Shown: positions 39,101 through 49,398 of the stretch, piece after piece | Numbering within the stretch: position 1 is the stretch's first letter | Layout of the letters: each line of letters begins with the position of its first letter | Source of the DNA: Diplonema japonicum | Taxonomy: Eukaryota; Euglenozoa; Diplonemea; Diplonemida; Diplonemidae | Assembly (NCBI GenBank): GCA_964019335.1 | Contig: OZ025701.1 | Coordinates: forward strand, 124,001-188,000 | Direction of reading: 5' to 3' | DNA length: 64,000 nt | Position numbers and translations under genes: made by a program | The notes under the pieces: model-generated | The model's database searches: none | Told to the model about the DNA's origin: nothing | The model's input: only the letters and a program-made list of their open reading frames with translations

Positions 39101-40360
39101 GACGACGAACATCTCGTTCACAATGTCGAGAAGCGTGATGGACCCTTCCTTGTCGCCAACCGCCAACAAGGTGTTCGACACATTCGCGGTCAAGGAGCGC
39201 AACGAGGCACCCTTCACCTGGAAGGACCTCACCTTGTTGTTCCCCTCTCCGGCGACACTCCAGATCTGCACCTTGCCATCTTCACTGCATGAAGCAAGCT
39301 TTATACCACCGTCATCCAAATAGATAGGCTGCATGCCCCACACTGCTGTCCCGTGCATGGATCGTGATGCAAGGAAGGTAGTGGTCGCCGACGCGGAGTC
39401 GGGCTGCAGCTCGATCTCATAGTGGTAGGTAGACTTGTCCATGTTGATGATGTGGAGGTACCGTCTATCAAAGACCATGGCGGTGATGGGTGTGGGGGAG
39501 GGGGCGGGGATTTTTGCCATGAAGGCGAGCGTTGCTGTGGAGAAGACGTTCACCTTCCCGTCGCTGGCACCGACGCAGATGTACTGCTCCGAGATGGTGG
39601 CGGTGGTGAGGACGATCTCCTGCAACCGATCGGCAGATGTAAGCCCGTGCACCCATTTGGCAGCGTTTCCACGCTTGTCAAGCTCGATGACATGCGACGC
39701 CTCTGCGATAACGTACGTCTTGCTCGCGGTGCAGCCGGCGGTGATGAAGTTAAGGTTGCTGAATCTTTTCAGATTGAACTTCGGAAGGCGGTCCTTGTCT
39801 TTGTGAGCATATGCCCAAGCCTGGAGGTGTCCCAACGACCCGTACGACATAAAGCCAAGGGACGCCATGGGTTGGATATTGCACAGCTTCTTCGGGAGCT
39901 GGTGGCTCGAGAGAGGAGACGCAAAGGACGACCGCCAGTTCCATACATACACCTCGTCATCGGCACAAGATACAAGAGTGTTCCCACATTGTGAGAAGGT
40001 CAAAGAGGTGACTGGCTTGCCGTGTTTTCGGATCACCAGTTTTGATTGTTGTGTCTTCACGTCCCACACCACGACGCGTGACAGGGTGCCTGTCTCGCTG
40101 GCGGCAACAATGTTCTCCTGTGTAGGGTGGGGTGCGATACACCTGACTACTTTTTTCGTTTTCAGCAGGGCAGCGTGCCCGTCATTTCTCCAATCGTGCA
40201 CAACTATGGCTGCCCCTGCCGACCACACCAAGTTTGAGTCAGCTGCTCCACCGACCGAGCTATCCCCACAGATCCAATGGCCGATGATCTTCGACAGTAC
40301 TATAGTTCCTGCATCTTTCTTTTTCCCGGTGTTGACCGGTGCTGCTTTTCTCCCCTTCAT
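36165..40360 (-). CDS. WD40-repeat protein with C-terminal coiled coil
   Basis: Three exons (36778-40360, 36670-36740, 36165-36623; introns 37 and 46 nt) give 1370 residues from MKGRKAAPVNTGKKKDAG. Residues ~20-640 contain a dozen or so WD40-like blades (for example SRVVVWDVKT, GGRDGMVHLLKATN, LYVWKFS), consistent with two propellers. A Pro/Ala linker (~650-700) follows. A segment with three spaced copies of an R-x(5)-W motif comes next: RGNVGGKW, RTSVTAQW, RENANNKW. Then a 400-residue highly charged coiled coil (RKQREREKELARKQEQELRE). The C-terminal exons add a helical tail. Two-propeller plus coiled-coil proteins are frequent in axonemes and in microtubule binding; that role is inferred. 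Calling the start at 40360 omits an in-frame hydrophobic poly-Phe extension upstream. Confidence 0.85.
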
Positions 40361-41467
40361 ACCTATTGTCGTACGGGTTTGGTTTGGTTTTTTTTTGGGG
40401 GGGGATGAAGTTATGTATAAGAATAAAAAACAACAATAGAACATGGGGGGAAGCGGGATGAGAAAAAGAAAAAAAAGAAAGCGGAAGAAAATACTTTTTT
40501 TTTCAACAAGAAGAAAAGAGAGGAGAAGAGGGAGGGGGAACACGCCCCTTTCAGATTTCTTTTTTCTTTTTCAATGCTTCTCTCTTTTTTTATTCTTTTT
40601 TTTTTGTTATTTACTATTTCTTTTTTTTAAACACTCTACGCTGAAGATAAAGGTTTCTTCCTTTCCCTCCTCTGTAGATGGAGGAGGGTGGGGTGAAAAG
40701 AAAAGGGGGATCGGGTTAAGGTTTTTCCTTCCCCTCCCCCCCTCCTTTTTTTTTGCTTTTCATTTAACTATTTCAAGGTTTCACGCGAGAGTATAAAAAA
40801 ATGGGAGGGAAAACAAATGGAAAAAAAAAAAGAAAACTACAGTCAAATCAAGTCATAACAACAAATCGGGGGGACGGGTGAGAAGATACAAAAAAAAGGG
40901 GGGGGGAGAAAGAGAGAGAAATCACACAGTATAAAACGGACCCAGATGGGCGCACCAAAGACAATTTCACTACTATGGGTGAGGAGTAGTGTAGCAACCC
41001 GCCCCAGCAACCGCAAGAAAAAAAGAAAAAAAAAACATATCAAAACTCATAAAATGTACACGTGTTATGAAAACGCAAAACCAGCTGTTTTTTCGCTAAT
41101 ATTCCTTATTTTTTTTCTTCTTCTTCTTTCCTCAATTCTTAATACGTTGTTCTGTTCCACAGTTCCCCTTCCCCTCCCCCCCCTTTTTTTCCCCCTACAA
41201 ACCACCTTTGGGAGGGAGGGAAATATTTCCTTGTGTTCGGTACAATAAAAAAATTAAAAAAAAAAAAGGTTTCAAGATACCCGCCCCAAAGGAACGGGAA
41301 AGGACAGTACATATAAAAGCAGTTTGCATTCTTTTTCTACAGACCACCTTGGGAGGGGGGAAGGAAAAAAAAAAAACATAAAAAATTCACTATGAAAGAA
41401 AAATGAAGTGGTTAGCGCAACGGCCCACAAGAAAAAAAAAAAATAACTATTTATTGCCAACAAATTA

Positions 41468-41564
41468 TGAGTCATTATTTAACGCGAGTTCCCGAATTTT
41501 TTGCACGAGGGCCCGCAGGGCCCGAGTGCAAAAAAACGGGTAACGAGAGTTAAATAATGGCTCA
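41468..41564. repeat. 97-bp near-perfect palindrome (long hairpin)
   Basis: tgagtcattatttaacgcg at the left end is answered by gagttaaataatggctca at the right, and the centre is gggcccgcagggccc (41509-41523). Arms pair along almost their full length with a few mismatches. The word gttaaataatg recurs several times at 41876-41960, inside the adjoining element, also as inverted pairs. It may be a fold-back transposon end or a structured RNA 3' of the kinesin gene. Confidence 0.6.
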
Positions 41565-41582
41565 TTTGGCGGCAAGTAAGTC

Positions 41583-42001
41583 GTTTTATTTCACTCTTCG
41601 TCATTTGAGTCACTCACTCTTCACTGCTTTCACTGCTGTTTTTTTTCACGCAGGTCAGCCTTTTTGGGGAGTTTCCTAAGGTAATATGGGGTTGCTATTT
41701 CGCCATGGCATTTAAAGGGGAAGTAAGGCACTTATTCCCACTTTTAAGGGCTGGAATGGCCTCAGATGGCCAAAAATAGTCAAAATACCCCCACCCCAAA
41801 AAAATTTTTCAAGGGGTTGGGTGCATTTTTTTCCACGGCGAGACTCATTTTCCCACTTCACTCTGAAGGGCCATTATTTAACTGCAAAATCTCATTATTT
41901 AACTAGTTAAATAATGGCGATTTCGCGTTAAATAATGGCCATTTCGCGTTAAATAATGAGGCCCCTAGTGAGTGAAGAAAATGACGAAGAGTGAAATAAA
42001 A

Positions 42002-42002
<1 letters not shown>
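41583..42002. mobile_element. 420-bp inverted-repeat element with internal palindromes
   Basis: The 36-bp ends 41583-41618 and 41967-42002 are inverted copies matching at 33 of 36 positions (gttttatttcactcttcgtc is common to both). The right interior contains four gttaaataatg/cattatttaac words in alternating orientation around aactagtt. No coding frame fits. It looks like a MITE or fold-back element inserted immediately downstream of the kinesin gene. Confidence 0.6.
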
Positions 42003-42037
<35 letters not shown>

Positions 42038-42044
42038 AAGTGCC

Positions 42045-44180
42045 TTACAATGAAGTCGCACGGTTGATAATAGCAGACTTGCGTTCTCGCTGGGGGGAGG
42101 CTGCCAGGTGAGAGGCCCTGGGGGAATGAGCAGGGGAGCCGAGGCGCCTTGGCGAGTATGAAGGGGAAGATGGCTCAATACCGAGCGCTTCAGAAATTCG
42201 TTTGTCCGCAGCGTGGAATTGAAGATGTGTGTCGAACTCCCTCTTGCATACATCTAGCTCGGCTCGCACCTTTGAAGACTCCCTTTGCGCCTTGCTCAGG
42301 TCAGCCTCGAGCCTCTCGCCTCTAGTGGAAGTTTCTCGAAGTGCTGACTCGCATCGCTTGTTCTTCCCCCTGGCCTCGGCAAGCTCCTTCTCTAGCTCTT
42401 TTACTCTCAATCTTAAATCAGGGCATCTGCACATCTCGTACTTTGCTTGCAAATCGTTTCTCTCGTCTGTCATCTGCTTCAGAATTTCTGTTTTTGTGTC
42501 CAACGCTTTGGATGTTCGTCCGCACGACACCGTCGCCTCCTTCAGCATTCTCTGGTTCTCTTTTAAATCATTCTCAACCCCGCTCAGGTGCTTCCTTGTC
42601 ATCATCAGTTCTTCTGATGACTTCCGCAGCTGCTCCTCTAAGTTCTTCAGCTCTGTCTTATCCTTCTTAATAACAAATGCTGATCGGAAGGCTGCAGTGA
42701 ATTTCTGCTTTTTGTGGCTGTGCATGTCCGCTTGTATTCTTAGTTTGTCCTCCCTCAACTGTAACTTGTCAGCCTCGAGTCTTTCTTTCTCCTTCTCGAG
42801 CTGTTGTTGTTTCTCCTTCATCTCTATCTCCGTCGCCTCCGCCTCCTTCAACGCTAGTTCGGTGCTTTGAATCTGCTCTGCGTACTCCTGTCTGATGGTC
42901 TCCGCGTTCGCCACGTTCCCTGCTTGCAACTGTTCTTCTAGCTGCTTTTTAAGATCTTCCACCTAATTTTTTTTTTTTTTTTTGTTTTGTTTTGTTCTTG
43001 CAATATATAAGATGTATACCTGTCCTTTGAGGTTTGAAACCATTTTGGCGTTCGGCTGTTCGTTTTGAATGACCTTGCAGACGATGGCCTTGGCCTTCTG
43101 CGCGTAACGCAGGGTGCTGATGGTGTCTTCGATGCTTTCTTCACAAGGCGAGACGGCTGCGATCATCATGGTGCGTGAGTTGCCGCCCAAAGACTCCTTC
43201 AGCACCCATGTCAGCATCGACTCACGGTAAGGGGGGACAGCCTTTGTCTTCTTCTTGCTGTTGTCAATGAGAACGTCAAACACCTTACGAAGCGTGGAGA
43301 GCGACTGGTTGATGTTCTTGGCTTCTGTGAGCTGGGTACCTGAAGCACCGGTCATCTTAAGCCTTTCAGAACCCGCGAGGTCGACTAAATTGATCAGCGA
43401 CCCACGTCTGAGCCCTGTCTGGGCGTTGACTTGTTCGATGCAAATTTGACAGATGGCATGCGATCTTGATGAGGTAGCGTTCATTTTTGTCTCGGCGAGG
43501 GCACGCTCAGAGACACCGCGTTCCATTTGCTTCTCGCATTCCAAAGCATTGCTTACGGTAACCCGCATGAGCCCTTCTACCTGAATACCAAGAAGAGGGT
43601 GCTGGCGGATCTTCACGGCACTGTACTCACCTGCCTTTATCTTCTTGTTGAACAGATCGCGGACTTGCTCGTTGTAAATCTCCATGAACGAGATGTTCAC
43701 AACGTACTTTGCTCCGGGGTTGCTGACTTTTTCTGCTTCGATGTGTTTAAAGAGGTCGCCGATGAGGAGGTAGGAGAGGCCTGGTTGACCGGGGGCTCCA
43801 AGCATACTGTAAGTCTTTCCTGAGCCGGTTTGACCGTAGGCAAAGACGCAGCCGTTGTAGCCTTCCAATGCCTGGCCGAGGAGGACCTTACCTGTTGTTT
43901 CGTAAACATCAGTCTGACCCGCCATGCCGTTTGGGGAGTCGTGCCCGTTACAGCTCCAATAGCAGTTGTGGTAGCTGAAGGCATCCTTCGGCGCATAATC
44001 GTTGTCCGGGTCCAACACCGTCACTGTGTTCCCATCCATTTCTATTACAGGTGTAGCTGGCTTGTTATGTCGCTCGAACCAGTCTCCTTCTCTCTTGTTG
44101 AACGGCCTGCACCTGATCATGACAGCGATGCTGTTTGACACCGACTTCAGCCCCTTCGGGCTGTTCATGTCTTGTTTCAT
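42045..44180 (-). CDS. kinesin-3-like motor protein
   Basis: Two exons (43020-44180, 42045-42962) flank a 57-nt intron and give 692 residues from MKQDMNSPKGLKSVSNS. The N-terminal motor domain has VMIRCRPFNKRE, the P-loop FAYGQTGSGKTYSML, switch I NATSSRSHAI, switch II LVDLAGSER and the neck-proximal STLRYAQKAKAI. An insertion FSYHNCYWSCNGHDS and the EGYNGCVFAYGQTG context favour the kinesin-3 (Unc104/KIF1) class. The motor is followed directly by about 230 residues of coiled coil (VEDLKKQLEEQLQAGN) and a Ser/Pro/Arg tail. No FHA or PH domain is visible, so it is short for kinesin-3 cargo motors. Plus-end-directed microtubule transport is the expected role. Confidence 0.9.
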
Positions 44181-46421
44181 TTTTCCCTTTTTTTTTTGTT
44201 GCAAACCAGTCGAGGGTACCGAAAATTAAAAAGAAACAAGAAATAAAAAGAGAAAAAAAAATAAAAAAAAGGGGGAGGGGAAAAAACCCTGAGGACCATA
44301 AGGACCTGGGGGAGGGGGGGGGGGGGGGTAATTTGAGGGTTTTTTTTTTGCGGTGCCGTGTGGATCTATTTTCTTTTTTTTTTGTTATTTTCCGTATTCA
44401 TATCCAGCAAAAACCATGTTTGCAAAACCACCGAATGAATCGGGAAATCGTAAGCTAATCGTGAACAGGGGAGGTTTTATTTTCTCTCTTTTTTTTCTTC
44501 TTCTTTTTTCCGGGTGGTTAAAATAAAAGAAAACCTACCGCTGATCGACATTCTTTACGATTAGCACGTTTCCTTTTTCCTCCCCCTCTTTTTTTTTTTC
44601 TTTTTGAGGAACTCGGTAAAGATGCAACGGTTGATGGAACGGTTGTTTGCACAGTCAATGGTGTAGCCTCCTATACTAAAAAAAAAAAGAAAAGTCACAC
44701 AGTACGTTGTGCGAGAGGCGAAGAGTCACCAAGCGACCATAATTTCTCTTTTTTATTCCCCCTCCCCTGTCTGGGGCTGGGTGGCTGCAACTGCCCAGCA
44801 GCTCCGATTGAGTTGCATTTCTGAGCAACTAAAAGAGCCCTGTATAAACATTTGCGTATCACTTCCAAGAACTCCGAGCAGTACTTTGCTAGATATGAAA
44901 GGAAAGAAGAAGACAAAAAAAACAAAAAAAAACAAAAAAAAAAACACCCCTTTTTTATGCATTGTTCTGCCAACGTTCCTTCTTTTCTTTTTTAAAAAAA
45001 AAAAAAGGGAGAAAGGGTTTGAAAGAAGAGGGGAAGGGGGGAGGAGGGAGACCACTTGTGAGGAGGAGCTAGAGCGACCCACCGCAGAAGAGTGCCTACT
45101 AAAAAAAAAGGGGGGGGGGAACAAGGTAGAAAAAAAGGTGTCTTTTAACATGCTTTTAAAAACGCACTTACCCGGCCTTGTTGACTATTTTTTACCTGAG
45201 AGAACTGGCCTCCCTTTTGTCGGCTCGACCATGTACATGTAGTCTCGAATGCGCACGTGCCACTACTTTTGCTTGAGAGGGAGTGAGTGGTTGGGAAATA
45301 AAAAGAATTTTCCCAGCCCCATAAAAAAAAAAAAAAAGCGATGCTTAAGGGCAAAAATCCCACTTGAAAAAAAAAAAAGAAAAAGAATATATATATGAGT
45401 TAAAGGAGGCCGGTGTTGGCGGCGCCCTGAAAAAAAGAACGTTTATTTGGTATTCACGTAGACAAATAAAAAGGGAGAGGAACGAATTCACTGCAAAAGA
45501 AAAAAAAAGAAAAAAAAAAGAGGCAGAAAAAAAAAATATTAAGAGATACAGGAGGCCATCGGTGGAGCCCTGCACAAGTACTGTCTACTTGAGCTTGTAG
45601 TTCTGCTTTCCGCGATTTAGCTCCCCCCCCCCCCCCCCCCCAGTCCGGGGAACCTGTCTGTAAAAAAAAAAAAAAAAGAAGAAGAAGAAAAAAAAGCATC
45701 AAGTGACGTCCATTTTAACAAAAGAGAAAAAAAAAAAAAGAGAGAAGGGAGAACAAAAGATTACCACTTTAGAACCATCCCCTTGTAAAGGCCAGAGCAT
45801 TTGAATTGCTATATAAGTATGCAGGTATATCCGGCTTGTTTACAATGCTTAGAGGAGGTTTCTTGTTTTTTTTTTTTTTCCCCTTCTTTTGGAAACAGAA
45901 AGGAAAACCCTCAGTAGGCATACCCTGAAGATCAAGAGATTTTTTTTTTCTTTTTTTTTTTTCCTTTTTCTTTTTTTGAGAGGATTAATGAAGAGATAAA
46001 AAAAAATATTTTAAAAAAAAAGGTTTATTGGGTTCCTTCAGGGCGATGCGTGGTAAGCAACCCTGAACTGGGTTATCTTTTTCATTTTGCGATTTTCTTT
46101 TTCATTCTATTTTCTTTCAAAATAAAAAAAGAAAAAGCCGTAAAATTGAAGTCATCTTTTTTTTTCCTTTTTTTTTTTTTCCTTTTTTGTACCGGTAAAA
46201 TAAAGGAAAAAAAAAAAAAAAAAACTAAGAAGAAAGGTAAATCGCAGGGAAAAAAAGAAAAAAGAAAAAAAAACTGGTGTGAGACGTACTAGAGTTAAAA
46301 GGATCCCCTACAAAGAGGGGAATAGTAGAAGAAAATAAAATGCAGGGACGGTACATACAGCTTAGGGGGGGAGTAGCTATTTCTTCCCAGTATATTTAAT
46401 ACCATGAGTAGTGTCGCCTGG

Positions 46422-46453
<32 letters not shown>

Positions 46454-46804
46454 CGGCAAGTTCATTCTAAGTCTTTCTCATTCTTCAACTTCTTTCCAAG
46501 AAGTGGCACATAGCCACAACTAGATAGAATCCTCCTGTCACAAGCCGTAGCTCCCGACCACATTCTAAAAAAAGGTATTTTTTTTTTTTTTTTTTTTTTT
46601 TTCACTTCTGTGCTTTGTATCATTTCTCTTGACAGGCCACATGTGGACCACCCGTACTAAAAAAAAAAAAAAATAAAAAAAGGAGGGGAACAAACTGAAA
46701 AGGCACTCATTTCTTCATTCTCATTTTTTCGTTTCCAACAACGGAGAAACTGGGCAATTTTTCTTTGAAAAGGAGAAAAGTGAGGCTTTTTTTTTTTTTC
46801 CTCC

Positions 46805-46840
<36 letters not shown>

Positions 46841-46872
46841 CGCCGGGGAAAAGAAAACGTTCAAAAATAATA

Positions 46873-47177
46873 ATAATACATAGTATCCAGGGGGTAACCG
46901 ATCACCTTCGGTTGAAACCCCGACCCGAGCAAATTTTAGCTTTTCGATCACAGTCGGGCTAATGGTCTGAATAAGAACCGGGTGTCGTGATCGATCCAAA
47001 ACACATATTTCGGGCAAGAAAACCAAGACAATGCAAACCCGCGGATTTTGCTGAGGGGTTTGCAGGGGAAAATACTCTTTTCTAAGTCGTTTCGATGCTC
47101 CCTGGGGTCGGATTTGTGTATCTGGGGGAATAGAAGAGGTGCCGTCAATCGGTTAACCCTGGATATTATGTATAATA
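46873..47177. mobile_element. about 305-bp inverted-repeat element (MITE-like)
   Basis: The left end 46873-46903 (taatacatagtatccagggg then gtaaccgat) is answered by the inverted, slightly diverged copy at about 47141-47177 (gtcaatcggttaaccctgga). Mismatches and one small length difference are present. The interior is normal-composition DNA without a frame, flanked by homopolymer DNA on both sides. The family differs from the other elements in the window. Confidence 0.45.
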
Positions 47178-47959
47178 CTAAGAAAAAAAAGAGAAAAAAA
47201 AAAAAAAAAAAAAACAAGAGTGATAAGAACTGCGTGCCACCATTACTCTTTTTTTTTTTTTTTTTTTTTTTTTTTCTTTTTTGTTCTTACAAGAAACTGA
47301 TCAGCTTGTTAAAATAATAAAAATAAAAAAAAAAAGGAAAAAGGAAAAAGGAAAATTCATTATGACGGGTGAAGTGTTAGCAGCTACCCAACACGAATGA
47401 AAGAAACAGCATCACCCTTTCGGGAGAGACTCCAAACTCCAACAAAAAAAAAAAAAAAAAAAGATATAGACAACCGAAACGTAGTAATAAAGAAAAACAC
47501 AGAAGAAGGGGGGGGAAAAACACAGAAGAAAGGTCAAGGGACAAAAGCACTTTAGCCAAGCGGTAGCTGCTCTCTCTTTCTTCGACAAAAAGAAAAAAAT
47601 ATGTGGTGGCAGGTGGAGAGGTAAAAAGGGAAGGTTACTTTCTTTTTCTTTTTCTTTTCTTTCCCTATAGCTAGACCCCCCCCTCGTTTATTGGTTTTTT
47701 TTTAATTTTTCTTTTTTTTTTTTTATCAATTAATAATTTAGAGAAAGGTGGGAGGTGAAGAGAAAAAGAGTAAGTCAACGACGGAAGAAAAAAAAAACAA
47801 AACAAAACAAAAAAAGAAGAAGAAAAAAAAGAAGTCAGTTGAATGTCGCATGTGATTACACAGAGATTAGATGGTAACACCCACACCGGTATCTATTAAT
47901 ATCTCTCTTCTTATCTATAACAATTCATTGTTGAAACACGGCCCATGTCAAAACCGCAT

Positions 47960-49370
47960 TTCGGGTAATATATATATATATGGCATCGTTTCAAACCCCC
48001 CCCCCCCAAAATGAGGCCAATTGACACTTTCAATATTTCTCTAAGTACTTTTTTCCAAAGAAAAAAAATTCTACAACTTTCCCGGCCCAGGTTAGGAAAA
48101 AAAACACCCCAGAAAATTGGAAAGTGAGTGTTACTAGTACCCAAAAAATTCAGTCCTAGGGGTAGAAATGGGTTTTTTCACTTTGCACAAATTCAGTAAA
48201 AGAGGGGGTGACAAAAATGGATGCTTTTAAACTTGCAGTTGAGAAGCTAGGGGTAAAAAAAAATGGTATTCGGACCGAGAAAGGGTAAATGGGAACACCT
48301 CGGCGATCAGGACACTCGCCACAGAGGTTCTTCAGGAGCTCAGTGGCAACGACTGTGCTGCACCAGTTTAGACGTAGTGTGTAAAGGGGAACTTTTAGCG
48401 GCACTTCTGCTATCATTTTCTGGTAGCCAACAAGACACCACACGGCGCCAATTGGTCAGAGGCATGAGGCTTGACCACATCACACATGATGAAATAAGGG
48501 CAGCTGGCCTTACTGTTGGAAAAGACTTGTTCCACAGTAGCATGGTCACAGAAAAAAATAAAGAAAGAAATAGAGTGGATACTCTGGACTGACGGTGGGT
48601 GTCACTTTCGTGCAAAGGAATTTTGCTACTTTGTTCTTTTTGGTCTTCGTTATGTCTATCCTGATCGGACGTTTTCCCTGTGGTTTCTGGGGGAGAAACA
48701 CGGCAAAAACAGCAGGGACAGCCACTTTGGTGTGCTCTCTCGTGTTTGGCTTTGGGTGCCTCGTTCCACAACAATTAAAACTGTGGAGAGAAAAGGCCCC
48801 CAGTCTATGAATCTTGTGATGAGTATGAGGACGTTCCTGATAGCCTTCCCGGACTTGAAAAACGAGAAAGAATAGTAACCAAATTACGAAAATACTTGAC
48901 ACCCCATGACAAGCCCAAAGCACCAAGTACACCTACGAATGAGCCTCTTAAAACCCCCCCAAAATGCGGTAGAAGGCCTAATAGTATGAAAAAGAAACGA
49001 GGTCGCCCACTCAGCAGCAGCACATCTCAGCCGCAGAAGACTAGGAAATGAAGGTTTCCACTTCCAACATCATTTCAGCCACCTTCTAGTAGTAGTTCCG
49101 CTATTTCTTGCTATTGAAAGCATACTCTCTGACTTTACCAAAACCACTAAAACCCGATTTTGACCCTAAAACTGAATTTTTCATAGGTCAAAATAGCACT
49201 CTTGAGCGATTTCTGACCCGGGTTCTTTCCTAATATGGGCCGGGAAATATGGAGAAATCTTTTTAAAGGGGATGGCATGCCCAAAGATGCAACGAAAGTG
49301 TCAATTGGCCTCATTTTTTTTTGGGGGGGGTTTTTTGAAATCGACCCATATATATTGTTTCTTGTTCAAG
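47960..49370. mobile_element. about 1.4-kb DNA-transposon-like element with long degenerate inverted repeats
   Basis: Inverted repeats about 110-140 bp long bound the element. Their best-conserved 24-bp block (containing atgaggccaattgacacttt) lies at 48008-48031 and, inverted, at 49294-49317. A second block, cccggccca...ttagg at about 48081-48096, pairs with cctaatatgggccggg at about 49229-49244. The outer parts carry TATATA and a C/G run on both sides. The interior has gene-like but broken plus-strand coding segments ending in an AT-hook. This is the only element here with coding remnants, so it may be a decayed autonomous copy. Confidence 0.6.
48218..49050 (+). pseudogene. frame-broken gene inside the 1.4-kb element, AT-hook C-terminus
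   Basis: Plus-strand pieces in different frames look coding: MDAFKLAVEKLGVKKNGIRT at 48218; GNTSAIRTLATEVLQELSG near 48291; LDHITHDEIRAAGLTVGKDL near 48470-48530; then a longer tail from about 48787 with YESCDEYEDVPDSLPGLEKR and the AT-hook core KKKRGRPLSSS, stopping near 49050. Stops and frame shifts separate them. AT-hooks bind AT-rich minor groove and occur in some transposases. No catalytic motif is recognisable, so 'transposase' is inference from the terminal repeats. Confidence 0.45.
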
Positions 49371-49398
49371 CAAAAAAAAAAGGGGGGGACAAGAAAAT

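Larger units (their letters stand above)
40361..42044. other. intergenic with palindromic repeat cluster
   Basis: 40361-41460 is purine/pyrimidine homopolymer DNA without genes. 41468-42002 holds a long hairpin and an inverted-repeat element, annotated separately. An A run of about 35 at 42003-42038 ends just before the kinesin stop codon. Confidence 0.6.
44181..49398. other. 5.2-kb gap: homopolymer DNA, small islands and two inverted-repeat elements
   Basis: No intact gene is supported. Homopolymer runs dominate. Short normal-composition islands on the minus strand, each after a T-run and AG, read protein-like for 15-35 codons: near 44598-44670 (YTIDCANNRSINRCIFTEF), 45163-45260 (RIRDYMYMVEPTKGRPVLS), 46475-46560 (CGYVPLLGKKLKNEKDLE), 47385-47450 (LEFGVSPERVMLFLSF). 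I could not join them into a gene. Two inverted-repeat elements lie at 46873-47177 and about 47960-49370. Confidence 0.5.

Noticed and set aside
45454-45702. Frames rich in Lys, Phe, Gly or Pro in homopolymer DNA (this and many similar ones)
   Set aside because: They consist of translated A, T, G or C runs and have no protein-like segment.
47555-47610. tRNA-like phrase tagccaagcggtagctgctc
   Set aside because: Resembles a D-arm only; no anticodon arm, T-arm or acceptor stem can be folded around it.
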